A DNA stretch of 64,000 nucleotides from Lachnospiraceae bacterium (GTDB lineage: Bacteria; Bacillota; Clostridia; Lachnospirales; Lachnospiraceae), in contig CAJTDN010000011.1 in assembly GCA_910574865.1 (NCBI GenBank), positions 124,001-188,000 on the forward strand, given 5' to 3'. A program made the position numbers and the translations under genes. Shown here one piece after another: positions 52,419 through 61,788 of the stretch; position 1 is the first letter of the stretch; every line of letters begins with the position of its first letter. The notes under the pieces were generated by a model, which had not been told where the DNA came from, did not search any database, and saw nothing but the letters and a program-made list of their open reading frames with translations.

Positions 52419-53597
52419 TTATCTGTTAAATTTCAACGTACCTTCATATTCTTTGTTGTGCCCGGCACAAAACTTAAACTCTGGTCCATTCCGAAACGTG
52501 TCATCTATATACCCTATATCCTGCAGCGTAAACCCATTCTTCCAAACTGCATACATAAATGACAACTGATCCCTTCTTGAATTATTTAAAACCTCTTTCC
52601 ACCATGTCTCCATGACGCGAATACAGTCTTTATTATTATGCTCCCGAACCATGACTCCATTTTCTGTTAGGCCAAAATAGCGCGGAAATCCTTCTTCTAT
52701 ATAGCGTTGAAGCTGCTTTCTCATTTTTTCCTTTCCATGCTCTTCCCCCATTGCATTACAATAATAGAAAAGACTTGCTGCATGCTCGTATACGTCATCT
52801 GCCGTAGGCATTCCATAAGACGCAATTCCTATCCTCCCTATTTTCTGTATCAATCGCGCTACTTCCGTCTGAATCTGAATTGAACCATCTACATATATCG
52901 AATAATTATACTGCGGGAAAAAAATATGGGGGTGCATCTTACAATACCGATTAATACGAGTCAAATCCTTCAACTCTAGTCCCTCTGGTAACTTGCCAGA
53001 TATGTCTATCCACTGATATATTCCTATATTTTTCTGTTCTTCAAATCCCAAAAAATAGTAATCACATCTCGAATCACATATTGCCGGCTGCCGCAAATCG
53101 TCATATTGTCCCAAAATGCATGTATATACCGCAATTCTTGTGTCAGAACCAATCTCTTTCTGATATTTCCCTAATTGATTTTTCCCCCCCCATGCCTTCG
53201 GCAATTTAATCTCCAGACATCTTCCAATCACTTCATCCAATCTAAACCACGCATGATTTAAAAACACATGGTCCATTCCCAGTTTCTCCAATTGTTCTGA
53301 TATCTGCTTAAAATTAGCTTCATTTGTCGCAATAACACAAAACAAATCTTTCCCATATTGAATCAGTTCCGTCGGCGGTACACATCTCAATCCGTCAATA
53401 ATCTCTTTTCCCCACATTTTCGGGTTGTTATCGGAAAAACAAGTGATATTGCCGGTTCCCCATTCCTGAACAAACTCGTATCCCCAATGTTCTGCCTTTT
53501 TTCCCACGCCAAAAAGGCAAACATATTTATATTCTTTTACCTTTCGGCAAAACCCATGAAACTCTTTCTCCAACAAGCTTTTTTCGTTTCTATCCAT
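52419..53597 (-). CDS. Adaptor plus TOD1/MUCI70-like (DUF616) glycosyltransferase
   Basis: A 392-residue protein. The adaptor is at about 20-125 (VCLFGVGKKAEHWGYEF, CFSDNNPKMWGKEI, SEQLEKLGMDHVF). About 155-390 has the DUF616 pattern: AVYTCILGQYDDLRQPAI, RINRYCKMHPHIFFPQYNYSIYVDG. These are putative glycosyltransferases. The start at 53597 avoids overlap but has a weak ribosome site; a start at 53639 would overlap kdsD by 37 bp. The gene is visibly more AT-rich than its neighbours. Confidence 0.8.
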   Translation of the reverse strand: MDRNEKSLLEKEFHGFCRKVKEYKYVCLFGVGKKAEHWGYEFVQEWGTGNITCFSDNNPKMWGKEIIDGLRCVPPTELIQYGKDLFCVIATNEANFKQISEQLEKLGMDHVFLNHAWFRLDEVIGRCLEIKLPKAWGGKNQLGKYQKEIGSDTRIAVYTCILGQYDDLRQPAICDSRCDYYFLGFEEQKNIGIYQWIDISGKLPEGLELKDLTRINRYCKMHPHIFFPQYNYSIYVDGSIQIQTEVARLIQKIGRIGIASYGMPTADDVYEHAASLFYYCNAMGEEHGKEKMRKQLQRYIEEGFPRYFGLTENGVMVREHNNKDCIRVMETWWKEVLNNSRRDQLSFMYAVWKNGFTLQDIGYIDDTFRNGPEFKFCAGHNKEYEGTLKFNR

Positions 53598-53602
53598 AAT
53601 TT

Positions 53603-54568
53603 TCAAACCATGATTCCTTTTTTTGCAATCATCTGCCATGTAATCATGCCGATAACCTTCTTGTCTGTATCTACGACCGGGTAATTATTCAGGCTTCTCT
53701 TTTTCAATCTCTGCAACGCATCCACCGCCAGTATGTCCTTCCCAATCCACCGCGGGTTTTTCGTCATGATATGGTCAATGACGTCGTGATACATGTCAAC
53801 TTTTTTCTCTATCGCCCTCCGCAAATCGCCGTCAGTCAAAAGCCCCGCTAATTTTCCTTGGTTATCCACAACCGCGACAACTCCCAGCCCTTTCTTACTC
53901 ATCTCCATGATTGCATCAGAAATTTTACATCCTTCCCTCACGAGCGGAACATCTTCACCCTTTGCCATAATGTCATCCACCCGGATTATTATTTTCTTTC
54001 CAAGCGTCCCTTCCGGATGGAAAAGGGCAAAATCCTCTTTCGTAAAACCATGATAACAAGACAAGGCAACTGCCAGCGCGTCGCCATAGGTCAAAACGGC
54101 GGTGGTACTCGAAGTTGGTGCCAGATTTAACGCGCATGCTTCTTTCACTTTAGGCATAACCTGAACACGGTCACATCCCCTGGCCAGAGAAGAGTCCCCC
54201 TCTGACGTAATTGCGACCGTCTGAGCCCCGATGAACTTTATCCCCGGAAGCATGTGCAAGATTTCTCGACATTCTCCACTATTACTAATCAGTATCACGA
54301 CGTCACTTGGAGATATCATCCCCAAATCACCATGCAAGGCTTCTGCCGGATGCAGAAAAAAAGAAGGAGTACCCGTGCTGGAAAAGGTTGCCGCCATCTT
54401 ACGCGCAACGTGTCCCGATTTTCCCATCCCGCACAACACCACTTTTCCCTCACAGCAAGTTAACAAACCCACAATTTCTTCAAACGAGCCGCCAATCGCG
54501 TGTTTCGTCTGGTTCAACGCCTCTATCTCCGTATCAAATACATCTTTCGCGCATTTTATAAAATCCAT
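53603..54568 (-). CDS. kdsD: D-arabinose 5-phosphate isomerase, KdsD/KpsF type
   Basis: A 321-residue enzyme with a SIS domain (about 35-175: VVLCGMGKSGHVARKMAATF, SSTGTPSFFLHPAEALHGDLGM) and two CBS domains (about 205-320: DIMAKGEDVPL, GLLTDGDLRRAIE). It makes arabinose 5-phosphate from ribulose 5-phosphate, the first step to Kdo. kdsA and kdsB are encoded immediately upstream. The start follows AGGAGAAAGG. Confidence 0.93.
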   Translation of the reverse strand: MDFIKCAKDVFDTEIEALNQTKHAIGGSFEEIVGLLTCCEGKVVLCGMGKSGHVARKMAATFSSTGTPSFFLHPAEALHGDLGMISPSDVVILISNSGECREILHMLPGIKFIGAQTVAITSEGDSSLARGCDRVQVMPKVKEACALNLAPTSSTTAVLTYGDALAVALSCYHGFTKEDFALFHPEGTLGKKIIIRVDDIMAKGEDVPLVREGCKISDAIMEMSKKGLGVVAVVDNQGKLAGLLTDGDLRRAIEKKVDMYHDVIDHIMTKNPRWIGKDILAVDALQRLKKRSLNNYPVVDTDKKVIGMITWQMIAKKGIMV

Positions 54569-54578
54569 ACCCTTTCTC

Positions 54579-55367
54579 CTAAACGCATTCCCTGATTCTC
54601 AAGCAAGCTTTAAGCAGTCCCCTTACGTCCTCCACCCGAATCATGTTCGCACCGTCTGACAGCGCCTTGTCCGGGTCAACGTGCGTCTCCAAAAAGACTC
54701 CGTCGGCTCCCGCTGCCACCGCCGCCTTTACCAGATATGGCACATATTCACGATTTCCCGCCGTGGATGTCCCGTTCCCTCCCGGTTTCTGCACGCTGTG
54801 CGTCCCATCAAAAATAACCGGATATCCATTCTTTTTCATCTCGACGATAGATGTCATGTCTACCACCAGGGCATTATAGCCAAAGCTTGTGCCGCGTTCG
54901 CATAACATGATATTTTGATTTCCGGACGCTTCCAATTTGTGAACCACGTTCTTCATGTCCCACGGCGCCAAAAACTGTGCCTTCTTCACATTGACATACT
55001 TTCCCGTCCCGGCCGCCGCAACCAGCAAGTCCGTCTGCCGGCATAGAAATGCCGGAATCTGAATCACGTCTGCCACCTCGGCCACCAACTTGGCCTGATA
55101 CGGCTCATGAATATCCGTGACGATTTTCATGTGGTAATTTTCTTTTACCGCCCGCAAAACTTCAAGGCCTTGTTCCATTCCCGGTCCTCGAAACGACTTA
55201 ATGCTCGTCCGATTCGCCTTGTCAAAAGATGCCTTAAAATAAAAGTCAATGTCCAATCCCGCGACGGCTTTTTCCAGTTCTCCCGCAATCCGCATCGTAA
55301 TCTCTTTACTTTCAATAACGCACGGCCCCGCCATCACGATAAATCTCTGCTCCATCTGTATCGCCAC
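54579..55367 (-). CDS. kdsA: 3-deoxy-8-phosphooctulonate synthase KdsA
   Basis: A 262-residue enzyme with FIVMAGPCVIES, FKASFDKANRTSIKSFRGPG, DIHEPYQAKLVAEVADVIQI, LCERGTSFGYNALVVDM, FDGTHSVQKPGG and ADGVFLETHVDPDKALSDG, all KdsA motifs. It condenses PEP with arabinose 5-phosphate to give Kdo 8-phosphate. The GTG at 55367 after AGAGGA fits the family start; a TTG at 55403 is an alternative. The KdsC phosphatase is not encoded as a separate gene here. Confidence 0.93.
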   Translation of the reverse strand: MAIQMEQRFIVMAGPCVIESKEITMRIAGELEKAVAGLDIDFYFKASFDKANRTSIKSFRGPGMEQGLEVLRAVKENYHMKIVTDIHEPYQAKLVAEVADVIQIPAFLCRQTDLLVAAAGTGKYVNVKKAQFLAPWDMKNVVHKLEASGNQNIMLCERGTSFGYNALVVDMTSIVEMKKNGYPVIFDGTHSVQKPGGNGTSTAGNREYVPYLVKAAVAAGADGVFLETHVDPDKALSDGANMIRVEDVRGLLKACLRIRECV

Positions 55368-55406
55368 CTGCTTATCCTCTATTTTTTTATTGTTATTTTT
55401 CAACTG

Positions 55407-56135
55407 TCACTTATCCACTAAGAGTTCACTCTCAACCCTCAAAACGTCCTCCGGCCTATCCACCCCGATACTGTCAAACCGGGTTTCTACCACCCTGATT
55501 TTATAACCATGCTCCAACACCCTGAGTTGTTCCAAGTTCTCCGCCTCCTCCAACGGAGTCCTTGGCAAGTTCACATATGTCTGTAAAAATTCCTTTGTAT
55601 ATCCATAAATGCCGATATGTTTAAAATACTTTACGTCATTCCTGCAATCCCTATTAAACGGAATGGCATGTCTGGAAAAATAGAGCGCGTCATTCTTTTT
55701 ATCCCTCGCCACTTTGACAATGTCGGGACTTTCAATATCGACTGCGGCAACAATTTCCTTGCACAACGTGGCCATGACAACCGTCTCCTCTTCAAAGGCC
55801 GAAACCAATTTTCGAATCATTTCCGCCTTTATCAAGGGCTCGTCTCCTTGCACGTTAATTACGATATCGCATGATTCCTTTTTTACCGCCTCATACACCC
55901 GCTCTGTTCCGCAACTGCACTCACCGGTCATTACCGCTTCTCCCCCAAACTGCTTCACCACATCATATATCCGTTCGTCGTCCGTCGCCACGACTACTTT
56001 TCCAATACCGTCAACGCGCTTCACTTGCTCATACACTCTTTCAATCATGGGTTTTCTTGCTATCATGGCCAGCGGCTTCCCCGGAAAACGCGAGGACCCG
56101 TAGCGAGACGGTATTACGACTATCACTTTCTTCAT
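55407..56135 (-). CDS. kdsB: CMP-Kdo synthetase KdsB
   Basis: A 242-residue cytidylyltransferase with IPSRYGSSRFPGKPLAMI, VVVATDDERIYD, INVQGDEPLI and HIGIYGYTKEFL. It activates Kdo to CMP-Kdo. With kdsD and kdsA it gives a near-complete pathway. The start follows GGGGGGATAGG. Confidence 0.95.
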   Translation of the reverse strand: MKKVIVVIPSRYGSSRFPGKPLAMIARKPMIERVYEQVKRVDGIGKVVVATDDERIYDVVKQFGGEAVMTGECSCGTERVYEAVKKESCDIVINVQGDEPLIKAEMIRKLVSAFEEETVVMATLCKEIVAAVDIESPDIVKVARDKKNDALYFSRHAIPFNRDCRNDVKYFKHIGIYGYTKEFLQTYVNLPRTPLEEAENLEQLRVLEHGYKIRVVETRFDSIGVDRPEDVLRVESELLVDK

Positions 56136-56222
56136 TTTCCTATCCCCCCATTTTTATCCTTTTATTCTCTTGATTTGTCAAAAAGCAACTTGTCAGAGCT
56201 TCAACTCCAACAAATTTTTCCC

Positions 56223-57509
56223 TTATTGAAACAGCGAGTCAAAATCTACTCTCTCAAACACTTCAAGCATTCCGCCCCGGGTGGCATTATAAATCTTGAT
56301 TCCATGAGAATCCGCATATTCCCTCGCCGATTCATAACTCAAAACCATTCTATCTTCCTTATGATTCATAACATCTGCCTTTTGCTCCCGAAAAAAATAA
56401 TTGCTGTTACTACCTTTACAATAATTACAATCCACTCCTAGCAAGTATATTTCCTTAAATCCCATATATACCGCTATTTGGATACACGCATATGTAACGG
56501 TTGCCCCTCCATATACCACACGTGCTACATCTTCTGAAAACAATGGCGGCTCTTGAAAGATATCATCGGTGACACAATGAACTTTAAAAAATTCCTCATT
56601 TTCCTTTTCATCGCCCATAATCTCATCAACAAATTTAATTTTGGCGGGATACGCCAAAATTTCTTTATGATATTTCTTTAAAAACAACGTATCAACCGCA
56701 ACATAGTAATCGGGTAACCATCTCTCGCTTTCCAAATTATAAATTCGATTCACGCCAAAACAAATCTCTCTATTATCATATAAGATATCTACCTGTCCCA
56801 CATCAAGACTAGACCCTGTCGCCACTATAAAACATCTTTCATTGGAATGTTTGTTTTTGAATCTTTCCAAATTCGGATTATAATATTCTGCAATCTTATA
56901 TGAAAAATCATATGCATTAATACACTCTATTCCTTTTCTCTCGAATGCGTCAATATCCCGCTTTTCTCTTGTTGTAATAAACGCTTTACTCGTTTTTTGT
57001 ATCATGTCTTTTGATTTAAAAACAAAATTTATATGTAAAAGTCTTTCCATTTTTCGAATCGTTTCTGGATGACGGCACTCATTTGAATAGCAAAACAATT
57101 CTTCGCATCCATCATTACACAATTTCTCATATAACAAACAACTAAACAAATTACTTCCTACAATAATGTTATTTCCTAATCTATCACCTGCAAATTCCAG
57201 CAAACGTTCCAAATCACTTATTCCATACCCCTTTAACTCCGACGGACATTCACTTAAAATAAAATATTGATAAACTCCTTTTTCTCTTAGAAAAGATTCT
57301 ATTTCTTCATAATCTGCAACTGCGATAATAATAAACAAATCCCGATAGTATCTGTGATATGTCTCAAAATCGATAATCTCTGTTTCCCCTTTTCGTTTTC
57401 CAACCTTAGATAAATCACTGTCTATAAATGCCACAATGCGTTCTTTTGTTAATAGCTCTTTTAATTTTTCTCCACGAAATCCAGCTCCCCATATAACATA
57501 TTTATTCAT
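56223..57509 (-). CDS. Adaptor plus DUF115/MptE-like protein, candidate CMP-sugar transferase
   Basis: A 428-residue protein. The adaptor is N-terminal (about 1-95: YVIWGAGFRGEKLKELL, AFIDSDLSKVG). About 215-420 shows CFIVATGSSLDVGQVDIL, PDYYVAVDTLF, VVYGGATVTYACIQIAVYMG and IYLLGVDCNYCKG, as in DUF115/MptE-like proteins and loosely in GT42 sialyltransferases. Its position directly after the CMP-Kdo genes suggests it may transfer Kdo (inference). DUF115 domains are also part of the Maf flagellin glycosyltransferases. The gene is AT-rich. Confidence 0.7.
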   Translation of the reverse strand: MNKYVIWGAGFRGEKLKELLTKERIVAFIDSDLSKVGKRKGETEIIDFETYHRYYRDLFIIIAVADYEEIESFLREKGVYQYFILSECPSELKGYGISDLERLLEFAGDRLGNNIIVGSNLFSCLLYEKLCNDGCEELFCYSNECRHPETIRKMERLLHINFVFKSKDMIQKTSKAFITTREKRDIDAFERKGIECINAYDFSYKIAEYYNPNLERFKNKHSNERCFIVATGSSLDVGQVDILYDNREICFGVNRIYNLESERWLPDYYVAVDTLFLKKYHKEILAYPAKIKFVDEIMGDEKENEEFFKVHCVTDDIFQEPPLFSEDVARVVYGGATVTYACIQIAVYMGFKEIYLLGVDCNYCKGSNSNYFFREQKADVMNHKEDRMVLSYESAREYADSHGIKIYNATRGGMLEVFERVDFDSLFQ

Positions 57510-57544
57510 AAATCTGCCTCAACCTTCCATCAAAGTAAACGCTA

Positions 57545-58708
57545 TCACGTCCATTCCTCTATTTCCAACCGGCTTTGTTCCCATCGGTTATCATACGTCC
57601 GCCGCTTTACATTACAATATCTGCAAAACGGAATCGGTTTTGATAGGAAATCTAAAATTTCGTCTTTTGATTTCGCTTCATATATATTTACCCCATCCTT
57701 TTCACTTACATTAAGGGATTTACCAAAATACCTATTAAAATGTATTATGTTTGCCGGAAGAACGCACGGATATAGAATTCCATTTTTCAGTGTAATACAT
57801 TTATTAGCCATGTTACATGAATAGAAATTTTCCTTAACGTTCTGGTTTCCCTCCGTATCCAACGGATAATACGACATATGTTTATCATTTACCGCACTGC
57901 CAAAAAATTCAAACTCCACCCCTTTTGCTTTGCACATTGCCTCTATTTCTAGATAATCCATCTTTATCGGGTACTTTGTTACAGAAATTTTTATCCTGTT
58001 TTCTTTACAACAGTTCCAAAAAAATGCCGACATCTTGCTTAGCAATATACCATTTGTTATTAATTCAATTGTTGCATTCAAAAAGCTTTTTCTAGCTGTC
58101 CCTAAATAAATCGAAATATCGCTATTCAAAAGTGGCTCACCACCCAATAAATATATTCTATCAACATCTTCACCAAACAAATTCGCTAATCGCTCAAAGT
58201 CATTTCGAAAAACATGAAAATCCGTTACTTCCTTTTCTGCCAATGGAGAAAAATGATGGCACGACTTACATTTCAGATTACAATGCATCGCAATATCCAC
58301 TTCAAATTGGAATTTTTCTTTACGGCATCCTTTTTCCCTTTGCATTTCCAACTTTTCTTCTTCAATCAAGATAGTTGGTGCACTGAAAATGGTTTCGCTT
58401 GCCACGCCTAAATCCAACAACTGTTTTTTCATACTATTCTCATGAAACAAACTACATATAAAATATGCTTTTTTAGCAGCAACCCGCACCGAATGTTCGA
58501 CAGACAACACCAAGACGTTTCTATATATTTGCCCAATTTTATTGACAGAATTATCACAAAAATATACGTTCCTTTTAGCTTGGGAAATCAACTCGTCACA
58601 TAACCGCATTCCCAGTCTGGAATAACCAAATATAATGATTGTGACATCTTCTGCAAATGAAAAAACATCTTGTATAAAATTTATTTCACTCAAATGTCTC
58701 ACTCCCAT
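57545..58708 (-). CDS. Adaptor plus radical SAM protein
   Basis: A 387-residue protein. About 15-125 is an adaptor variant (IIIFGYSRLGMRLCDELI, YFCDNSVNKIGQ, KKQLLDLGVASETIF). About 135-330 is a radical SAM domain with CNLKCKSCHHF, the CxxxCxxC cluster site, and LLGGEPLLN. Cys residues near the end (CRYCNVKRRT, with CNMANKC and CVLP earlier) could hold a second cluster, as in SPASM proteins. The ATG at 58708 overlaps the preceding gene by 10 bp; a TTG at 58693 behind GGGAGTGA is an alternative. Substrate unknown. Confidence 0.82.
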   Translation of the reverse strand: MGVRHLSEINFIQDVFSFAEDVTIIIFGYSRLGMRLCDELISQAKRNVYFCDNSVNKIGQIYRNVLVLSVEHSVRVAAKKAYFICSLFHENSMKKQLLDLGVASETIFSAPTILIEEEKLEMQREKGCRKEKFQFEVDIAMHCNLKCKSCHHFSPLAEKEVTDFHVFRNDFERLANLFGEDVDRIYLLGGEPLLNSDISIYLGTARKSFLNATIELITNGILLSKMSAFFWNCCKENRIKISVTKYPIKMDYLEIEAMCKAKGVEFEFFGSAVNDKHMSYYPLDTEGNQNVKENFYSCNMANKCITLKNGILYPCVLPANIIHFNRYFGKSLNVSEKDGVNIYEAKSKDEILDFLSKPIPFCRYCNVKRRTYDNRWEQSRLEIEEWT

Positions 58709-60852
58709 ATCGCTGATTCTCTATGATTTATGATTCCATTATCATAAAAGAAACTTTCTTTCATTATTTTTGATGGTTGAAATCCTTGTTCCATCAGACA
58801 GCCAAATAACTTATCTGCAAATTTTTCATCCGAACATAATTTTTTCGTCGACAAATCCTGCTGCAATTCTGACATATCCTGAATAAACTCTACAATGCCT
58901 TTTTGCATATCTTTCCGAACATTAAAACATTGCTGATTTGACATATTTCCCGCACGAACGCTGCTACCATTTTCATCAATATATTCCAACATTCCATAAG
59001 GTGCCGTAAAAAAAGCTTCTATAAATCCCGCATTTTTCCATACACTTGTTTCTTTTCCAGTTTTATCTGTCACATCTTGAAAACACCCTTTCATATCTTG
59101 AAACCGGCAACACTTGTTGTTTTCATCCAAAAATGCCGCAAAATAGTATCCTTTTATCCTTTTTTGCAACATCTTTCCTAAATAGTATTGTGTATTTCCA
59201 TAAAGAAGCGAGTCCACTACCCCAAACGAATTTTTCAAATTTAATCGCTCTATATATAACAAATAATTCATTCTTTCCTGCTGTGTTCTTTGATATATTT
59301 TTTCTTCATATGTTTTTAGTTTTTCATGCAGTATGACCGAATTTTTTTGGATATCAGACATGTTCTCTTTTGTTTGAACAGTTTTCTCCATCTCCAATCC
59401 AAAACGATATTTTAAAAACTCTCCGAATGTGCCTTCATATGGAAACGCTGCCACTTCATAGATGTCCTCTCTTCGTTCTATGGACGCACTCATAATCGCT
59501 CTTCTTGATATTTCCAAATATACTGCGTTGGGAGCATCCTTCCATTTGAGAGACCGGCAAAATTCCCGATATATATCAATTAATAAATATCCTTCTCTTG
59601 CCAAAAAAACGATTTCCTCAATGCCATCCTCACTGCTTTGCTCTAAAAGCCATCTCATATAAGTAAAGCACAAACTCCCAAGCAGAACATATCCAGTTTC
59701 TTGCTCATTTTCAAAAGCAAGCAGTCCCTTTGTTTTATTTAGTACAAAAGGACTATTAAACAACTTTGCCAAAATCAGTCCTATCGACAATGAACTATAC
59801 AGAGATTTAATCTCTGGTACAATTCTCCCAATAGATGAATTCTCCAGCAAACTTCTTGAACTTCTTATATAATAAGCATCTATATTAAATTTTCTCGGCA
59901 TCTCATAATCACATCTAAAATTGTCTCCGATGTGCAGAGCCGATTGATTCTGAACAATCTTTTCCGCATAATATTGCCAAAGTGTTCCCTCTTCCTTTGT
60001 TTTTCTGTGCTCACAAGATACCAAAATTCTATTTTGTGTTGCATTTATTCCAATAGTACTTAATATTTCTTGTAATTGCCTACTAGTAAAATACATGTCA
60101 CTGATAAAATATACTTGTTTGTTTTTCAAGACATCATTGCACAATTCAACCATATCTTTTCTTGAAACTAACATCTGCAGTTCCGTACTCCATTCAAGTT
60201 GCTTGACCTGATTTAGTAATTCATCATCCCATCCAGATAACTCCCCTAACATATCATAAATCTCGTCAAATGTCGGATATTCGAGCATATCTACTGCTTT
60301 CTTTCGGAATTCCAGAAATACAAACCTTTCTCCATATTTTGCATTTAACTTACACTCTACTAACCTGAGAACATCGAAAGGCAAGTACGTTTTCCTGACA
60401 AGCAACGTATCAAATATATCAAAAGAAATCATATCATGTTTTCTTATTTCTCTCTTGAGCTCACATATAGAAGTATCCCAATATGCGTCATTTTGGTATT
60501 CTTTTTTTTCTTCCTTTGCCAACTCTCCATTTCTATAATAGACTGGCAATTTCCATGTCTTGATTCTACTATAAATCACGCCCCAGTATATCTGAGCCGT
60601 ATTTATAACGATTATATCCGCTTCTCTTTCTGCCGTTGCTTGATCTATTATCTCGACTCCATATATCTGCTTACCAATCAAAGCCTCATCCCGATCCAAC
60701 AAACCGATAATTTGATAGCCATCCAAGCCCATGAGCAAAGTAGCCGTCATTCTGCCCGTTCCATATAAAGCAATTCTCTTGCCTTTCAAATCCCGAAACG
60801 CTTTTTTAAATTCTTCTATTTCAAATTCAAACTTACTCTTTACTCTTTCCAT
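58699..60852 (-). CDS. Adaptor plus HAD hydrolase-like protein
   Basis: A 717-residue protein. The adaptor is at about 20-110 (RIALYGTGRMTATLLMG, GLLDRDEALIGKQI). About 140-330 is a HAD domain: SFDIFDTLLVRKTY with the nucleophile Asp, and LHIGDNFRCDYEMPR with the metal-site Asp. The C-terminal 380 residues are helical and unassigned (IVFLAREGYLLIDIYREF, VDSLLYGNTQYYLGKM). Similar HAD proteins stand in many polysaccharide loci. Kdo-8-P phosphatase activity is conceivable, since no kdsC is seen, but this HAD type is not the KdsC type. Strongly AT-rich. Confidence 0.78.
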   Translation of the reverse strand: MERVKSKFEFEIEEFKKAFRDLKGKRIALYGTGRMTATLLMGLDGYQIIGLLDRDEALIGKQIYGVEIIDQATAEREADIIVINTAQIYWGVIYSRIKTWKLPVYYRNGELAKEEKKEYQNDAYWDTSICELKREIRKHDMISFDIFDTLLVRKTYLPFDVLRLVECKLNAKYGERFVFLEFRKKAVDMLEYPTFDEIYDMLGELSGWDDELLNQVKQLEWSTELQMLVSRKDMVELCNDVLKNKQVYFISDMYFTSRQLQEILSTIGINATQNRILVSCEHRKTKEEGTLWQYYAEKIVQNQSALHIGDNFRCDYEMPRKFNIDAYYIRSSRSLLENSSIGRIVPEIKSLYSSLSIGLILAKLFNSPFVLNKTKGLLAFENEQETGYVLLGSLCFTYMRWLLEQSSEDGIEEIVFLAREGYLLIDIYREFCRSLKWKDAPNAVYLEISRRAIMSASIERREDIYEVAAFPYEGTFGEFLKYRFGLEMEKTVQTKENMSDIQKNSVILHEKLKTYEEKIYQRTQQERMNYLLYIERLNLKNSFGVVDSLLYGNTQYYLGKMLQKRIKGYYFAAFLDENNKCCRFQDMKGCFQDVTDKTGKETSVWKNAGFIEAFFTAPYGMLEYIDENGSSVRAGNMSNQQCFNVRKDMQKGIVEFIQDMSELQQDLSTKKLCSDEKFADKLFGCLMEQGFQPSKIMKESFFYDNGIINHRESAIWE

Positions 60853-60958
60853 CCCTACTGCTTTCCACTGTCAACAATATATAATCACATGTACTTCTCA
60901 ATATCATCTGCATAAATAAATACCGGCATACGACAATAACTTGCATCCTTGTTTGTTT

Positions 60959-61774
60959 TCATCCGCTTAGAAGCTTCAACTTGCTCACGGGATGCACCTT
61001 CCTCGCCTTCACTGGTGGCGGTTCCATATAATTTCCAAACTTAAAGGATAAGTATTCACCATAATTCTTTATTCCTTGGAATGTCACCCCTTCAAAGACC
61101 GTGTCCGCACTGTTTTCATACCAGCTTCTATGATATCCCCATTCGATGTTTGGTGTCGGAAACATAAGGATACGCACCATTCTACTTTCCTTCTTATTTG
61201 CATTTCTTATCATCAAATGATAATAGTGAAATACCTTTTCCTCTGGTATTCTATCTAATGCTTCATACACTCTTTTCTTAATATAATTCTTTTCAGCAAT
61301 TTTTCCCACCTTTGCCCAGAGAATTTTTCTAACACAGAAGCACTCAAAATTTTTAATTGTTCTTAAGCAATAATTATTCGGAACCCCATCCAATGGGAAA
61401 ATATCAATGAAAACACCTTGAAAATATGGCATATGTTCTTGGTGTTCCCGCAAAAACAATGTATCTTTTCTTCTTATTTTTCCATATCCCCACCTATATC
61501 CACGGGTATTTCTATGATCTTGAAATTCAAATCTTGACTTGTCTAATTCTTCTTTACAAACTTTTCTAAATTTTTCATACTCACTTCTGAGCATCGCGAC
61601 ATCCGCATCATCGTCCCAAGGAATGAACCCACCATTTCGAACGGCTCCCAAAAGCGTCCCCGCTATAATGTTATAGTGAATATTATATTTTTTACAAATT
61701 CTATCTACTTCAATCAACATCTCCAACTCTATCAATTGTAGCTGTCTGAGTTGCTCTTTACTTAGTTCTACCAT
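60959..61774 (-). CDS. LicD-family phosphotransferase
   Basis: A 271-residue protein with the LicD signature: YNIIAGTLLGAVRNGGFIPW followed by DDDADVAM (about 36-63), and FQGVFIDIFPLDG at about 117-129. LicD proteins transfer phosphocholine or another phosphodiester-linked group from a CDP carrier to glycans. The start follows GAGAGGGAG. It stands between the HAD and GDPD genes. Confidence 0.92.
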   Translation of the reverse strand: MVELSKEQLRQLQLIELEMLIEVDRICKKYNIHYNIIAGTLLGAVRNGGFIPWDDDADVAMLRSEYEKFRKVCKEELDKSRFEFQDHRNTRGYRWGYGKIRRKDTLFLREHQEHMPYFQGVFIDIFPLDGVPNNYCLRTIKNFECFCVRKILWAKVGKIAEKNYIKKRVYEALDRIPEEKVFHYYHLMIRNANKKESRMVRILMFPTPNIEWGYHRSWYENSADTVFEGVTFQGIKNYGEYLSFKFGNYMEPPPVKARKVHPVSKLKLLSG

Positions 61775-61788
61775 TTCTCCCTCTCACT

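Noticed and set aside
53603-56135. Kdo genes taken as proof of a Gram-negative lipopolysaccharide locus
   Set aside because: No lipid A, Kdo-lipid A transferase or O-antigen ligase gene is seen, and the other genes look clostridial.
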